A DNA stretch of 64,000 bases, taken from the NCBI GenBank assembly GCA_016714005.1, contig JADJOA010000007.1:186001-250000 (forward strand), given 5' to 3'. The notes beneath the pieces are model-generated. The model was not told the DNA's origin. It saw only the letters and a program-made list of their open reading frames with translations, and did no database searches. This DNA comes from Bacteroidota bacterium (GTDB lineage Bacteria; Bacteroidota; Bacteroidia; AKYH767-A; OLB10). Of the stretch, positions 51,378 through 61,615 are shown piece after piece. Position 1 is the stretch's first letter; every line of letters begins with the position of its first letter. Both the position numbers and the translations under genes were made by a program.

Positions 51378-53543
51378 ATGCAAGTGGTTCACAAAGCCGA
51401 AAACAAAGACGGAGCCACCATCCCCGGCACCTTCTTAGTTGACCATGGGTCCGATACAGCAAACTTTATTTTCACCTTCAACACGCAGGGTAATATCACC
51501 GAAGAAGAAATTTTCGGGCAAAGCTTTCGAACCATCAAAAAATATGACGAACTCGGCAGAAACTTCCAACAAATAAGATACTACCAGGGCAATCTATATT
51601 CCACAACCAACTATAAATTCCTTAACCAAACAAGCCAGATTACCCAATCCATTACCAATGATGCTGCCGGCAGGTTACAATCACGCTACATCAACACCTA
51701 CACCACGGATACGCAACAACAATTGCTGCACGAATCTTACTACGTAGTAAACGGAATAGAAGTGTTAACCCATAAAAGTGAACAAACTTACCACCCCGAA
51801 TTAATAACCATAAATGGTACCCCCTGGCGCAAAACCCTCTCCAGAATTGAGCATGATAAAGACGGAAAAGTTACGTCAAGCAGCATATTTACTTATAACG
51901 AAAAAGGATTGCTTACAGAAAGCGTTTCCACCTACAGTGCTTCACCTCACATGAACAGAAGAGCAACCTACAGGCACAACGAGCAGGGCGATGTTATTGA
52001 AACCAACTATTACAATCCTGACGGCACTCTTAAAGATTCTTACGTCACTTCACATCAGTACGACAGTGATGGAAAAAGAATAATCCCCGCAAATAAGCCT
52101 GCACCTTACATACATTACCCCGATGCCATTATGCTCTTTAGCGAAGGCGATGAAACAGATGAACACGGTAACTGGATAAAAAAAATTACCAGCTCCCCCG
52201 CCAAGTACATCCTCCGCACCATTGCTTATTATGGGCAAGAAAAACAGCTCGAACATCCTCTGCTTAATGTTAAAAACATAACCAAAGAAACCGAACGCGA
52301 AATTGATTACCAACGTTATAAATTAGAAGAAAAAGAGGCGCAATGGATTGCCGAAAACCCCAATTCTGCAGGCGATACTTTTCCCTTTTACCGCTATTAC
52401 ACTCTTCGCTTTAAACAAGCGCCCTCTATGATAACCTACCAGGGACCAAGTATTGAAGCACTTGTATTGCTTAAAATGCTCGAGGAAAAATTTGATGTTG
52501 ACATGGTTCACTCACACGCCACTTCCTGGAACGGATACAACAGCACTCTCCAGCGCTATACCCTAAACTTTCCCCATTACTGGGGGTATATGCTCCACTG
52601 CAATGGCATAACCAAACATAAAGCCGAAGAGTTCCTCATTCCTGATTATATGATGGATGATGAAAATGAACATGACAACGAATATGTTTACACCTCCCAG
52701 TTTTTACTCCTGCACCCAAGCCGGGTAAGCAATGCCCGTGACGAAATTTTTGAGCAACAACTGGATAATTGCATTTCCGAATGCATACTCCGCACAAAGC
52801 CCGATAAGCCTGTCATTAATGTTATTGAAGCAAAAGGCGGAAGCTTGTCTATGGCTGAACATGCCGTTTATGACGATTTTATTATTAAAGACCTTGACAT
52901 AAACTACGGGCAGGGATTCGAAAAATTTCACACCAGCCTTATGGAGCGCTTTAACAAAAGCACCAAAGGGCTTGTACTTTTTCATGGCGAACCGGGCACC
53001 GGCAAAACCTATTACATACGCCATCTCTTACGCAAAATGGTAGCAAGCCGCAAGGTGGTACTTTACATTCCTCCCAATATGGTCGATCACCTTACCGACC
53101 CCTCATTTATGACCTTCCTCTCTAACGAGATTAAAGAATGGAGCGAGGATGGCTTATTTTGCGTACTGCTTATTGAAGATGCCGAACCTTTGCTTGCAAA
53201 ACGACAAGAGGGCGTACGCATACAAGGTGTTACCAACCTCCTTAACATGACTGACGGATTGCTAAACGACATGCTAAACCTCCAAATTATATGCACGTTT
53301 AATGTTGACATTAGCAAGTTAGATAGTGCCCTGCTTAGACCCGGGCGTCTCATAGCACGCAAAGAATTTAAACCGCTAAACGAACTTGACGCAAACTTAC
53401 TTGCCCAGCGCCTGGGCATAAAACATCATTTCGATAAGCCTGCTTCATTAGGCGAAATTTACGCCCTCCAAAAAAACAAAAACACACTCGTGCACGAAGT
53501 AGAAGCAAAAAAAAGCAGCTCATCTGCTTTAGATGACTTGTAA
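51378..53543 (+). CDS. YD/RHS-like repeat protein fused to an AAA+ ATPase domain
   Basis: The product has 721 residues. The first 270 residues hold YD-type repeats (KYDELGRNFQQIRYYQGN; FTYNEKGLLTESVS; YRHNEQGDVIETNYYNPDG; DETDEHGNWIKKI). A linker of unknown fold leads to an AAA+ domain: Walker A GEPGTGKT at about 537-544, Walker B VLLIEDAEPLL near 594, and the arginine-finger region SALLRPGRL near 650. There is no signal peptide or membrane segment, so it is probably cytoplasmic. Coding clearly extends upstream in frame (NQTDKDFLQLKGNIHRL); the true start is probably ATG 51310 with one A missing near 51324. Function unknown; substrate remodelling or a conflict role are guesses. Confidence 0.75.
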   Translation: MQVVHKAENKDGATIPGTFLVDHGSDTANFIFTFNTQGNITEEEIFGQSFRTIKKYDELGRNFQQIRYYQGNLYSTTNYKFLNQTSQITQSITNDAAGRLQSRYINTYTTDTQQQLLHESYYVVNGIEVLTHKSEQTYHPELITINGTPWRKTLSRIEHDKDGKVTSSSIFTYNEKGLLTESVSTYSASPHMNRRATYRHNEQGDVIETNYYNPDGTLKDSYVTSHQYDSDGKRIIPANKPAPYIHYPDAIMLFSEGDETDEHGNWIKKITSSPAKYILRTIAYYGQEKQLEHPLLNVKNITKETEREIDYQRYKLEEKEAQWIAENPNSAGDTFPFYRYYTLRFKQAPSMITYQGPSIEALVLLKMLEEKFDVDMVHSHATSWNGYNSTLQRYTLNFPHYWGYMLHCNGITKHKAEEFLIPDYMMDDENEHDNEYVYTSQFLLLHPSRVSNARDEIFEQQLDNCISECILRTKPDKPVINVIEAKGGSLSMAEHAVYDDFIIKDLDINYGQGFEKFHTSLMERFNKSTKGLVLFHGEPGTGKTYYIRHLLRKMVASRKVVLYIPPNMVDHLTDPSFMTFLSNEIKEWSEDGLFCVLLIEDAEPLLAKRQEGVRIQGVTNLLNMTDGLLNDMLNLQIICTFNVDISKLDSALLRPGRLIARKEFKPLNELDANLLAQRLGIKHHFDKPASLGEIYALQKNKNTLVHEVEAKKSSSSALDDL

Positions 53544-53560
53544 TACAATCGCACCAATTT

Positions 53561-53639
53561 GAGAGCGTTCTCCAATCTGAGTCTTAAGGTATTTATTCCT
53601 CTTAAGGCATCCGCATAACACAGTTCGGTTAACGCTCTC
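53561..53639. repeat. Inverted repeat after the YD-AAA gene
   Basis: The arms GAGAGCGTT (53561-53569) and AACGCTCTC (53631-53639) are perfect complements enclosing a second pair CTTAAG/CTTAAG. It starts 17 bases after the stop. It may be a terminator-like or REP-like structure; there is no T run. The rest of the 53544-53809 spacer has no gene. Confidence 0.5.
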
Positions 53640-53809
53640 ACACAGTTTGGTAAAAGCTCCCAAGTTCCTGGTAACCAAAACCAATTCCCCTGCACCCAAA
53701 ACCTCCACCGCACTACCCACTAGCCCTTCCTACACTTCGCTATCCCTAACCCCAAACTAACAACCTCCCGAATCTTCACGACTATCCCTATTTTCGCAAA
53801 AAAAATCCC

Positions 53810-55481
53810 ATGTCCACCACCCCCAAACTTGATATAAGCAAATACAAAACCCCCACCGGAACAAACATTTCCTGCAAAGGATGGATACAGGAAGCAGCCC
53901 TGCGCATGCTCCTTAATAACCTCGACCCCGATGTAGCCGAGCGCCCTCAAGACTTAATTGTTTACGGTGGCACCGGTAAAGCAGCGCGCAATCCGCAGGC
54001 GTTTGAACTTATTATAAAAGCGCTTAAAGATTTAAACAATAACGAAACATTGCTTGTGCAATCGGGCAAACCTGTTGGCATACTTCCCACACACAAAGAT
54101 GCACCACGTGTAATCATCAGCAACTCGCAGTTGGTGCCGCATTGGGCCAACTGGGATTACTTCCGCCAGTTAGAAGACAAAGGATTAATTATGTATGGAC
54201 AAATGACTGCCGGTAGCTGGATATATAGGCTCACAGGGCATCGTACAAGGCACCTACGAAACCTTTGGCGAAGTAGCACGCCAGCACTTTGGCGGCTCAC
54301 TCAAAAACACCCTCAACGTAACAGCAGGTTTAGGTGGCATGGGTGGCGCACAGCCCCTTGCCATCACCATGAATGAAGGCACCTGTCTTGCTGCCGAAAT
54401 GGAAGAATGGCGTGCCGACAAGAGAATAGAAACACGCTACCTTGACGAAAAATACCACAACCTAGATCAAGCCATAGACCGCGCCCTTCAAGCCAAACAA
54501 AATGGCGAAGCCGTAAGTATAGCATACATAGGCAACGCAATTACTATGCTTAAACGTGTGTTAGAACGCAACATCACCCCCGATACACTCACCGATCAAA
54601 CCAGCGCTCATGACGAACTCGTGGGCTACTTCCCCGAAGGCCTAACAGTTCAGGAAGCAAAAGTGTTACGCGACACTAATCCGCAGGAGTACATCAAACG
54701 CTCTAAACAAAGCATGGTAACGCATGTAGAGCTAATGCTGCAATTACAAAAGAAAGGTGCCGTTACCTTCGACTACGGCAACAATATACGTGGCCAGGCA
54801 TTGGCAATGGGCTTAAACAATGCTTTCGATTTTCCCGGCTTTGTCCCTGCATATATCCGTCCGCTTTTTTGCGAAGGCAAAGGCCCTTTCCGTTGGGCGG
54901 CACTAAGCGGAGACCCCCAGGACATTTACACCACCGATAAACTCATACTCGAATTATTTCCCGATAACAAAGGCTTGCACCGTTGGATAAAAATGGCGCA
55001 GGAGCGTATTGCTTTCCAGGGATTACCCGCTCGTATTTGTTGGCTGGGTCAGGGCGAGCGCGAAAAAGCAGGACTTGCCTTTAATCAACTGGTTAAAGAA
55101 GGAAAAGTAAAAGCCCCCATTGTTATTGGCAGAGACCATTTGGATTGCGGCAGCGTAGCTTCTCCCAACCGCGAAACCGAAGCCATGAAAGATGGCAGCG
55201 ATGCAATTGCCGATTGGCCCATACTAAATGCGCTTATAAACACTGCTGGTGGTGCAAGCTGGGTTAGCCTGCATCATGGTGGTGGAGTAGGTATTGGCTA
55301 CAGCATACATGCAGGCATGGTAATAGTTGCTGATGGCACTGATGATGCTGCCATCAGGCTAAAAAGAGTACTGCACAACGACCCCGCTATGGGCGTACTC
55401 CGCCATTTAGATGCAGGCTACGATATTGCAGCCGACACAGCCCGCATGCACAGGCTCAATATCAATGAAAGGTTAAAATGA
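53810..55481 (+). CDS. hutU: Urocanate hydratase (urocanase), one break
   Basis: The product is about 557 residues after repair near 54230. It converts urocanate to imidazolone propionate in histidine degradation, using NAD+. Motifs include VYGGTGKAARNPQAFE, MYGQMTAGSWIY, the NAD-binding GLGGMGGAQPLAITMN, the conserved cysteine in GRDHLDCGSVASPNRETEAM, and WVSLHHGGGVGIGYS. Length and motifs are fully typical. No other hut gene is adjacent in this window, so the pathway is scattered or lies elsewhere. The break falls in the ATATATA stretch and is best read as an error. Confidence 0.95.
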
Positions 55482-55508
55482 TAGAATAGCGTAAGTTAAA
55501 TTCTTACA

Positions 55509-57311
55509 CTACAGTTTTATCAGCTTTTTAATGATTTGCTTATCACCGTTAACCAACTTTACAAAATAAGTTCCGGCTGCTAAATCATTTAAATCAAACC
55601 TGTGTTCGCCCGCAAGCTGATTACCTTCGGTAATAACTTTTACACGCTCACCAAGGATGTTTAGCATGTGTAACTCCACCGTGCTTGCAGCATTTAATTG
55701 AAACGAAATAGTAACAGCATCTGATGCTGGGTTAGGAGAAATTACCAAATCGTTTACCGTACCTGTTTCACTTATTCCGGTAAGCCCCACTGTAACGTAT
55801 TGCGATGATGAACTTGCGCAAGTACCATCAAAAACTGTTAGCGTAACAAGGTATGTTCCGGGCGTTGTGTACGTATGAATAGGGTAAGAGGCAGTAGTTA
55901 AAGGAGTGCCATCGCCAAAATCCCACGTGCGTGTAACGTTAGGAGTATAGTTAAAAAAGCCAACAGTCATGCCTCCGCTTATACCGTAAATAAAAGCAGC
56001 GCTAACCTGTGTGCCCGGTTGTTGTGTAAGTGTAACTGGCACCGCCACCGTATTGTTGGTTTCATCCTCTTCAATAAAATGATTGAACGGATCAATGGTA
56101 GTAACAATATAATAGTTGCCATCACAAATGCCGGGTACTTGTATTGTTTGCCCAAAACCGGCACCATACAAATCGTATCTGCCCACAAAAATTCCCTGAC
56201 CGTTACTTCCGCATCCGGTTACTACACCAAGGTTTAAGTTCGGAATCATGGCATTGGTAATTTCTATCCCATGACTTACGCACATACTATCCTGGCTATC
56301 GCAAGTGCCCATGTTTATCATGCAATAACTTTGTTTCAATGATGAACCAATTATAGGCCACGTTGTTGGGTCAGGGTTAGATGTGGCAACACGTAACGTA
56401 AACTCACAAAACTCTTCAGCATGTACATGTCCGTGTGCAGGGTGATAACTTTGGTTACCGGCAGGATAATCGGTATAGGTCATGGCACCACCAGCCGTTG
56501 ATTTATGATAAACGCGCTGCCTTACTCTTTCTTTAGGAGGCATGCCGTTTGGGCACATTGTAGTAGCACAAGCTACAGGAACCGTATCACAAAAGCACTG
56601 ACCGGTAGGTTTCATTTCAACCGGACCTGAGCCAATGTTAATCACAGCATTTGACATACTTACACTACCCGTTGCTTCATTCCATCCATCTCTTATTACC
56701 TTGGCCGATACAATCAAATCAGGAAATAAATCGCAATCTGTTTGTGTAGTGTCCTTGCATTTGCATGGAGCGGCATTTGTAAGCGCGCACACATTGGTAA
56801 TAACCGGATCGGGAGGTGGGTTATTGGCGAAGTATAAATTCACACTAAGGAATGTTCCGCTAACGGTCGGAAAGTCATCTAAAATTTCTAAGTTCCAAGT
56901 GCCGTTTGGGTTTTGATTGTTGTTAAAAACATTTATAGAATTATCAGGAATATACATTCCTGTAAATGGAGGGTTGCCCAATCCAACAGGTATTGTTGCA
57001 TTCATTCTAAAAGCGGTATTTAGGTAGTTAGCTCCCATACCTCCATTGTGTAATGAAAGAATACAATTTGTGCCGTTTGGTGATGTAAGTCCAATAGTTA
57101 AATCGCTTACCTGGGCATGGCTTACATTAATGGTTACAGAATAGAGTCCGTAGGTGGAATTAATTGAACTTGAAATTCCTGCAACATTAACAGGGTAACT
57201 GGTAAGCGTATTATTATCGGGGATAGCAGCAGGTACGGTATTGCAACTAAATGTTTGTGAATAAGCGTTTATAGAAACACAAAACAATAAGGCTGTTAAA
57301 ATTTTCTTCAT
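55509..57311 (-). CDS. T9SS protein with P-domain, lysyl-oxidase-like domain and PKD domain
   Basis: The product has 600 residues and is intact. The signal peptide is MKKILTALLFCVSINAYS. Residues about 25-165 form a proprotein-convertase P domain (VSDLTIGLTSPNGTNCILSL). Residues about 190-425 match lysyl oxidase: four histidines in HPAHGHVHAEEFCEF (290, 293, 295, 297), Lys326 in SSLKQSYC, Tyr382 in RYDLYGAG, and GNYYIVTTIDPFNHFIEEDE with TNN. A PKD domain (FGDGTPLTTASYPIHTY) and a T9SS tail (VISPNPASDAVTISFQLN) follow. It would be an exported copper amine oxidase acting on protein lysines or other amines. The enzyme call is inferred from motif conservation. Confidence 0.82.
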   Translation of the reverse strand: MKKILTALLFCVSINAYSQTFSCNTVPAAIPDNNTLTSYPVNVAGISSSINSTYGLYSVTINVSHAQVSDLTIGLTSPNGTNCILSLHNGGMGANYLNTAFRMNATIPVGLGNPPFTGMYIPDNSINVFNNNQNPNGTWNLEILDDFPTVSGTFLSVNLYFANNPPPDPVITNVCALTNAAPCKCKDTTQTDCDLFPDLIVSAKVIRDGWNEATGSVSMSNAVINIGSGPVEMKPTGQCFCDTVPVACATTMCPNGMPPKERVRQRVYHKSTAGGAMTYTDYPAGNQSYHPAHGHVHAEEFCEFTLRVATSNPDPTTWPIIGSSLKQSYCMINMGTCDSQDSMCVSHGIEITNAMIPNLNLGVVTGCGSNGQGIFVGRYDLYGAGFGQTIQVPGICDGNYYIVTTIDPFNHFIEEDETNNTVAVPVTLTQQPGTQVSAAFIYGISGGMTVGFFNYTPNVTRTWDFGDGTPLTTASYPIHTYTTPGTYLVTLTVFDGTCASSSSQYVTVGLTGISETGTVNDLVISPNPASDAVTISFQLNAASTVELHMLNILGERVKVITEGNQLAGEHRFDLNDLAAGTYFVKLVNGDKQIIKKLIKL

Positions 57312-57370
57312 GACGTAGTTTTTTAAGTTGCGATAAAACTAACATCTTTTTGCAAACGGAAAATAAAATT

Positions 57371-58132
57371 CTAAAAAAATAATTCAAGCCCATCGTAAGC
57401 ACAAAAAACATTGGGTGGTAGTATTTTATTTACCTCTTCGTGCTTACCCAACTGATGGCTTATATGAGTGAGGTATGCAGTTTTTGGTTTAACTTCTTCA
57501 ATAAGTTGCAATGCTTGCGCAAGATTATAGTGAGATACATGCGGTTCATGCCTTAGGGCATTTATAACAAACACCTCTGATCCTTTTATCTTTCGCTTTT
57601 CTTCTTCCGAGATAAAATTAGCATCAGTCAAGTAGGTAAAATCTCCAATTCGGTAACCAAACACAGGTAGCTTGTAGTGCTTTGCTTCAATGGGAGTAAA
57701 GGTTAATCCTTCAACAGTAAAAGGCATATTTTCTATAAGATGAAGGTTTATTTCAGGTATGCCCGGGTATTTTTCTTCAGCAAAAACATAAGGGAACTCA
57801 CGAATCATACCTGCCTGTACCAATGCAGATGCATACACCTCAATTTTTTTTTGAGTACATAATTGTATGCACGTATATCATCCATGCCAGCAATGTGGTC
57901 TTTGTGATCGTGTGTAAAAATTAGTCCGTCAAGTGTTTTAATTCCTGCACGTATCATCTGCTGCCTGAAATCAGGACCACTATCTATTACAAAACTTTTT
58001 CCCCTTATGTTCAATGTGGATAGAGCAACGTAGCCTCTTGTCTTTTTCATCGGTTGAGTTGCAAACTTCGCATGGGCAGGCAATTACAGGTACGCCCTGC
58101 GAAGTTCCAGTTCCCAGAAAAGTAATTTTCAT
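57371..58132 (-). CDS. MBL-fold metallo-hydrolase (PhnP-like), indels
   Basis: The product is about 253 residues after repair near 58030 and 57840. The start MKITFLGTGTSQGVPVIACP at 58132 is typical of the PhnP/RNase Z-like branch, with a CPCEVCNS zinc-type motif. The metallo-beta-lactamase signature is FTHDHKDHIAGMDDIRAYN, followed by IEAKHYKLPVFGYRIG, YLTDANFIS and LTHISHQLGKH. It is probably a phosphodiesterase of unknown substrate. It starts one base after the stop of the small gene at 58134, so the two are coupled. Confidence 0.85.
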
Positions 58133-58133
58133 T

Positions 58134-58391
58134 TTATGCGTTTTCTTCTGTCAGAAACAGTTGGTCTTTATCGCTCACCAATAAATGCTGCTCCTTTAAA
58201 AAATTAATAATCTCGGTTAATGCGTTAATCCTGCTTTCAAGTGGAGAAAACTTATTTACCATAACCAAACGTTTTGTTTCAAGCAGGCAATAGTTACTTT
58301 TAAAGTTGCCTTTTTCGTAACGAACTTCGTAATTGTTTTCCTTTAAAAAATCCTCTAATTTTTTGAGGTACGCAGGAGTATACTTTATCAT
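58134..58391 (-). CDS. Small conserved protein of unknown function
   Basis: The product has 85 residues. MIKYTPAYLKKLEDFLKENN at 58391 is preferred to the longer frame starting at 58433. The following YEVRYEKGNFKSNYCLLETK and LVMVNKFSPLESRINALTEI give an alpha/beta pattern. I have no name for it; Bacteroidota genomes commonly carry such a gene beside MBL-fold hydrolases (from memory, not checked). Soluble, no signal peptide. It is probably co-translated with the hydrolase immediately downstream. Confidence 0.65.
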   Translation of the reverse strand: MIKYTPAYLKKLEDFLKENNYEVRYEKGNFKSNYCLLETKRLVMVNKFSPLESRINALTEIINFLKEQHLLVSDKDQLFLTEENA

Positions 58392-58651
58392 AATTACATT
58401 AAAATAGATTCTCGCTTCAAATTTAAAAATCATACTCTGGGCAGGCGTTTTTCACGATATATTTTTATTAACAAACCGCGCTTTTGTGCCTGTATAATAT
58501 AGCCTGCTTTACGTTGGTAAAAAAAATAAAATTGTTTTCTTTGCCCGGCTTTAGGCAGTTATTAGATAAAGTATTAGGCAGGATCCTCTTAGGAGTTTAA
58601 TTTCCCAATCACCTCAATAACTTAATTAACTAAACCCTCAATAACCAAATT

Positions 58652-59784
58652 ATGTTAATAGGCATTCCAAAAGAAACCAAGCAATACGAAAAGCGTGTTG
58701 CACTTACTCCTGATGTTGTTAAGGCATTTGTAAACGGAGGATACAATGTGCAAGTGGAAGCTGGTGCAGGCTCATCGTCTTTTTATACCGATGAAATGTA
58801 CACCAATGTTGGTGCAAAAATTATTTCAGGTAAAGAGGAGATTTACAAACAATCAGACCTTGTTTTAAAAGTAAATGCTCCATTACCCGATGAGATTGCT
58901 ATGATGAAACGCGAGGCTGTGTTGGTTTCATTTATGTGGGCAGCTACTAACCCGCAACTTGTTGAAGCGTGTGAAAAAGCGGGCATCAGTTCTTTTAGTA
59001 TGGATGCTGTACCGCGTATATCGCGTGCGCAAAAAATGGATGCACTTAGTAGTCAGGCAAACCTTGCAGGATACAAGGCTGTGCTTTTATGTGCCGATAC
59101 CATTGGAAAAATTTTACCAATGATGACAACTGCTGCAGGAACTATACGCCCCAGTAAGGTTGTAATATTTGGTGCAGGCGTAGCAGGCTTGCAGGCTATT
59201 GCAACAGCCAAGCGTTTAGGTGCTGTAGTTGAAGTAAGTGATATACGTCCTGAGACAAAAGAACAGGTTGAATCGTTGGGTGGAAAGTTTATTGAGGTTA
59301 AAGGGGATGATTCAATAAAGATTGAAGGTGGTTATGTGAAAGGGAGTTTCGGAAGAGTTTTTGAAAAAGCAACAAGAGCTTGTTGCTAAGCATATTAAAG
59401 AAGCCGGATATTGTAATTACAACAGCATTAATTCCCGGCAAAAAAGCACCTTTGCTGGTTACAGAGGCAATGGTGAGCAGCATGAAAAACGGAAGCGTAA
59501 TTCTTGATATGGCTGTTGAACAAGGCGGAAATGTGGTAGGCAGCGAGTTGCATAAAACTGTTATAAAGAACGGAGTAACAATTATTGGCGAGAGCAACAT
59601 ACCAAGTTTGTTACCAATGAATGCAAGCGACCTTTACGCAAAAAATATACAGGCTTTGCTACAACTGCTAACTACCAAAGATGGCTTTAAGTGGGAGATG
59701 GAAGAAGATATTACAAAAGGAAGTTTAATTGTACATAAAGGAACTGCGGTACACCCAAGCGTTGCCAAAACTGTTTCTGCATAA
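58652..59784 (+). CDS. pntA: NAD(P) transhydrogenase alpha subunit, NAD-binding part (indels)
   Basis: The product is about 378 residues after two repairs near 59345 and 59402. It is the soluble dI domain of the proton-translocating transhydrogenase, homologous to alanine dehydrogenase: MLIGIPKETKQYEKRVALTP, VPRISRAQKMDALSSQANLA, GYKAVLLCADTIGKILPMM and the NAD-binding VVIFGAGVAGLQAIATAKRL. It uses the proton gradient to reduce NADP+ with NADH. The split into three genes (this, the short membrane part and pntB) is a common arrangement. It is the first gene of the operon. Confidence 0.93.
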
Positions 59785-59811
59785 AATCAATCAAATAATA
59801 AAATAAATTAT

Positions 59812-60114
59812 ATGGAAAACATATTGTCTTTTATTGGGAGAATAAGGAAATAATCTACTTCGTTGTTCTTTCAATTTTTGTTGGAGTAGAAGTAATTGGT
59901 GGCGTACCCACCGTGTTGCACACTCCTTTAATGAGTGGTGCCAATGCCATACACGGTGTGGTAATTGTTGGAGCCATTTATGTAATGCTAAATGTCGACC
60001 TACCGACTATCTGGCATTAACCCTCGGCTTCCTGGCGTACTGCTCGGAACTTTAAATGTAGTGGGTGGGTTTGTGGTTACAGACCGCATGCTTGAAATGT
60101 TTAAGAAGAAATAA
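59812..60114 (+). CDS. pntAB: NAD(P) transhydrogenase alpha subunit, membrane part (indels)
   Basis: No single frame spans it, but frames join to about 100 residues: MENILSFI, KEIIYFVVLSIFVGVEVIGG, VPTVLHTPLMSGANAIHGVV, IVGAIYVML, LGFLGVLLGTLNVVGGFVV and TDRMLEMFKKK ending at TAA 60114. This is the four-helix dII segment of PntA, with the conserved HTPLMSGANAIHGVV loop. At least three base errors lie in 300 bases. It sits between pntA and pntB with gaps of 27 and 33 bases. Confidence 0.85.
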
Positions 60115-60147
60115 GTAGTGTTTTAATAAACCACGAACTAAAATTTT

Positions 60148-61541
60148 ATGTCGCAATATATCTTAGAAATCTGCTACCTGATTGGTTCAGTAACCTTCAT
60201 TATGGGTTTAAAAATGATGGGCAATGCAAAAACGGCACGCAAAGGAAATTTAATTGGCGCTGCCGGAATGACCATTGCAATACTCGGAACTATTTTCTCT
60301 TTGATAAAGAAGTATCGGGTATCATTTACGGATTAATATTTGGCGCCATCGCTTTAGGCACCATCATAGGCTGGAGCACTGCAAAGAGTGTTCAAATGAC
60401 CAAGATGCCTGAGTTGGTTTCAATGTTTAACGGAATGGGTGGTGCTTGTGCTGCTCTCATTTCATTAATAGAACTCAATCACCACTATCATACAGGCGAG
60501 GCAGCGCAAACAGGAATGATGATTGCCATTGTTGCCGGTTTAATTATTGGAACGGTTTCTTTTTCGGGGAGTATTATCGCTTACCTTAAACTGAACGGAA
60601 CTATGAACAAGCCCGTGCGCTTACCGAGCTACAATGTAATAAACACTATTGTGATGATTGGCATGTTTGCTTTTGGCGCATACTTCGTTTACACCGGTGG
60701 TAACATGATGCTGGCTTACCTGATGTTTTTTGCTGCTGCGGTTTATGGTATTTTATTTACCGTACCTATTGGTGGTGCCGATATGCCTGTTGTAATTTCA
60801 TTGCTTAATTCCTTTACCGGACTTGCCGCAGCCTTTGGCGGTTTCCTTTACGATAATAAAGTAATGCTTACCGGTGGAATATTGGTAGGTTCTGCCGGCA
60901 CGTTGCTTACGCTTGTTATGTGCAAAGCCATGAACCGCCCTTTGAGCAACGTAATATTCGGAGCATTTGGCGGAGGCGGAGAATCCAATGGTGGACCTGA
61001 TGTAAAAGGTTCAATCAAAGACATGACTGTTTCTGATGCATCTATTCTTTTAAACTATTCTAAGAAAGTGGTAATAGTTCCGGGGTATGGGCTTGCCGTG
61101 GCACAGGCACAGCACGTTATACATGAGTTAGAAACATTGCTTGAAGAGAGAGGTGTGGAGGTGAAGTACGCTATACACCCTGTTGCCGGACGTATGCCCG
61201 GGCATATGAATGTATTGCTTGCCGAAAGCAATGTAGATTATGGCAAGCTGGTGGAGATGGATGAGATTAACCCCGAACTGGAACACACAGATGTGGTGCT
61301 TGTTGTAGGAGCAAATGATGTAGTAAATCCTGCTGCCAAAACAGATCCTTCATCACCTATATATGGTATGCCTATACTTGAAGTGGATAAGGCAAAGAAT
61401 ATTATAGTAAACAAACGCTCTATGAGTGCAGGGTATGCTGGTATAGAAAACCTTTTGTTTTACGATCCTAAAACAAGCATGTTGTTTGGCGATGCCAAAA
61501 AAGCTTTAACGCAATTGGTGGCTGAACTTAAGACACTATAA
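60148..61541 (+). CDS. pntB: NAD(P) transhydrogenase beta subunit (one indel)
   Basis: The product is about 464 residues after repair near 60300. The N-terminal half has about eight membrane helices (LISLIELNHHYHTGEAAQTG; MPVVISLLNSFTGLAAAFGG). The C-terminal dIII domain binds NADP(H): VVIVPGYGLAVAQAQHVIHE, then HPVAGRMPGHMNVLLAE, VVLVVGANDVVNPAAK and NKRSMSAGYAGIENLLFY. It completes the proton-translocating transhydrogenase, the main route to NADPH from the proton gradient. A terminator follows 20 bases after the stop. Confidence 0.95.
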
Positions 61542-61560
61542 GCAACCTATGTTGTAAAAC

Positions 61561-61594
61561 AAAAGAGGCTGCCTCGCTTTTGAGACAGCCTCTT
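61561..61594. terminator. Bidirectional terminator after pntB
   Basis: The stem GAGGCTGCCTC / GAGACAGCCTC (one mismatch) is flanked by an A run. It separates the convergent pntB and adhesin genes. Confidence 0.85.
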
Positions 61595-61615
61595 CATTCA
61601 TATAAAAATCTGTTC

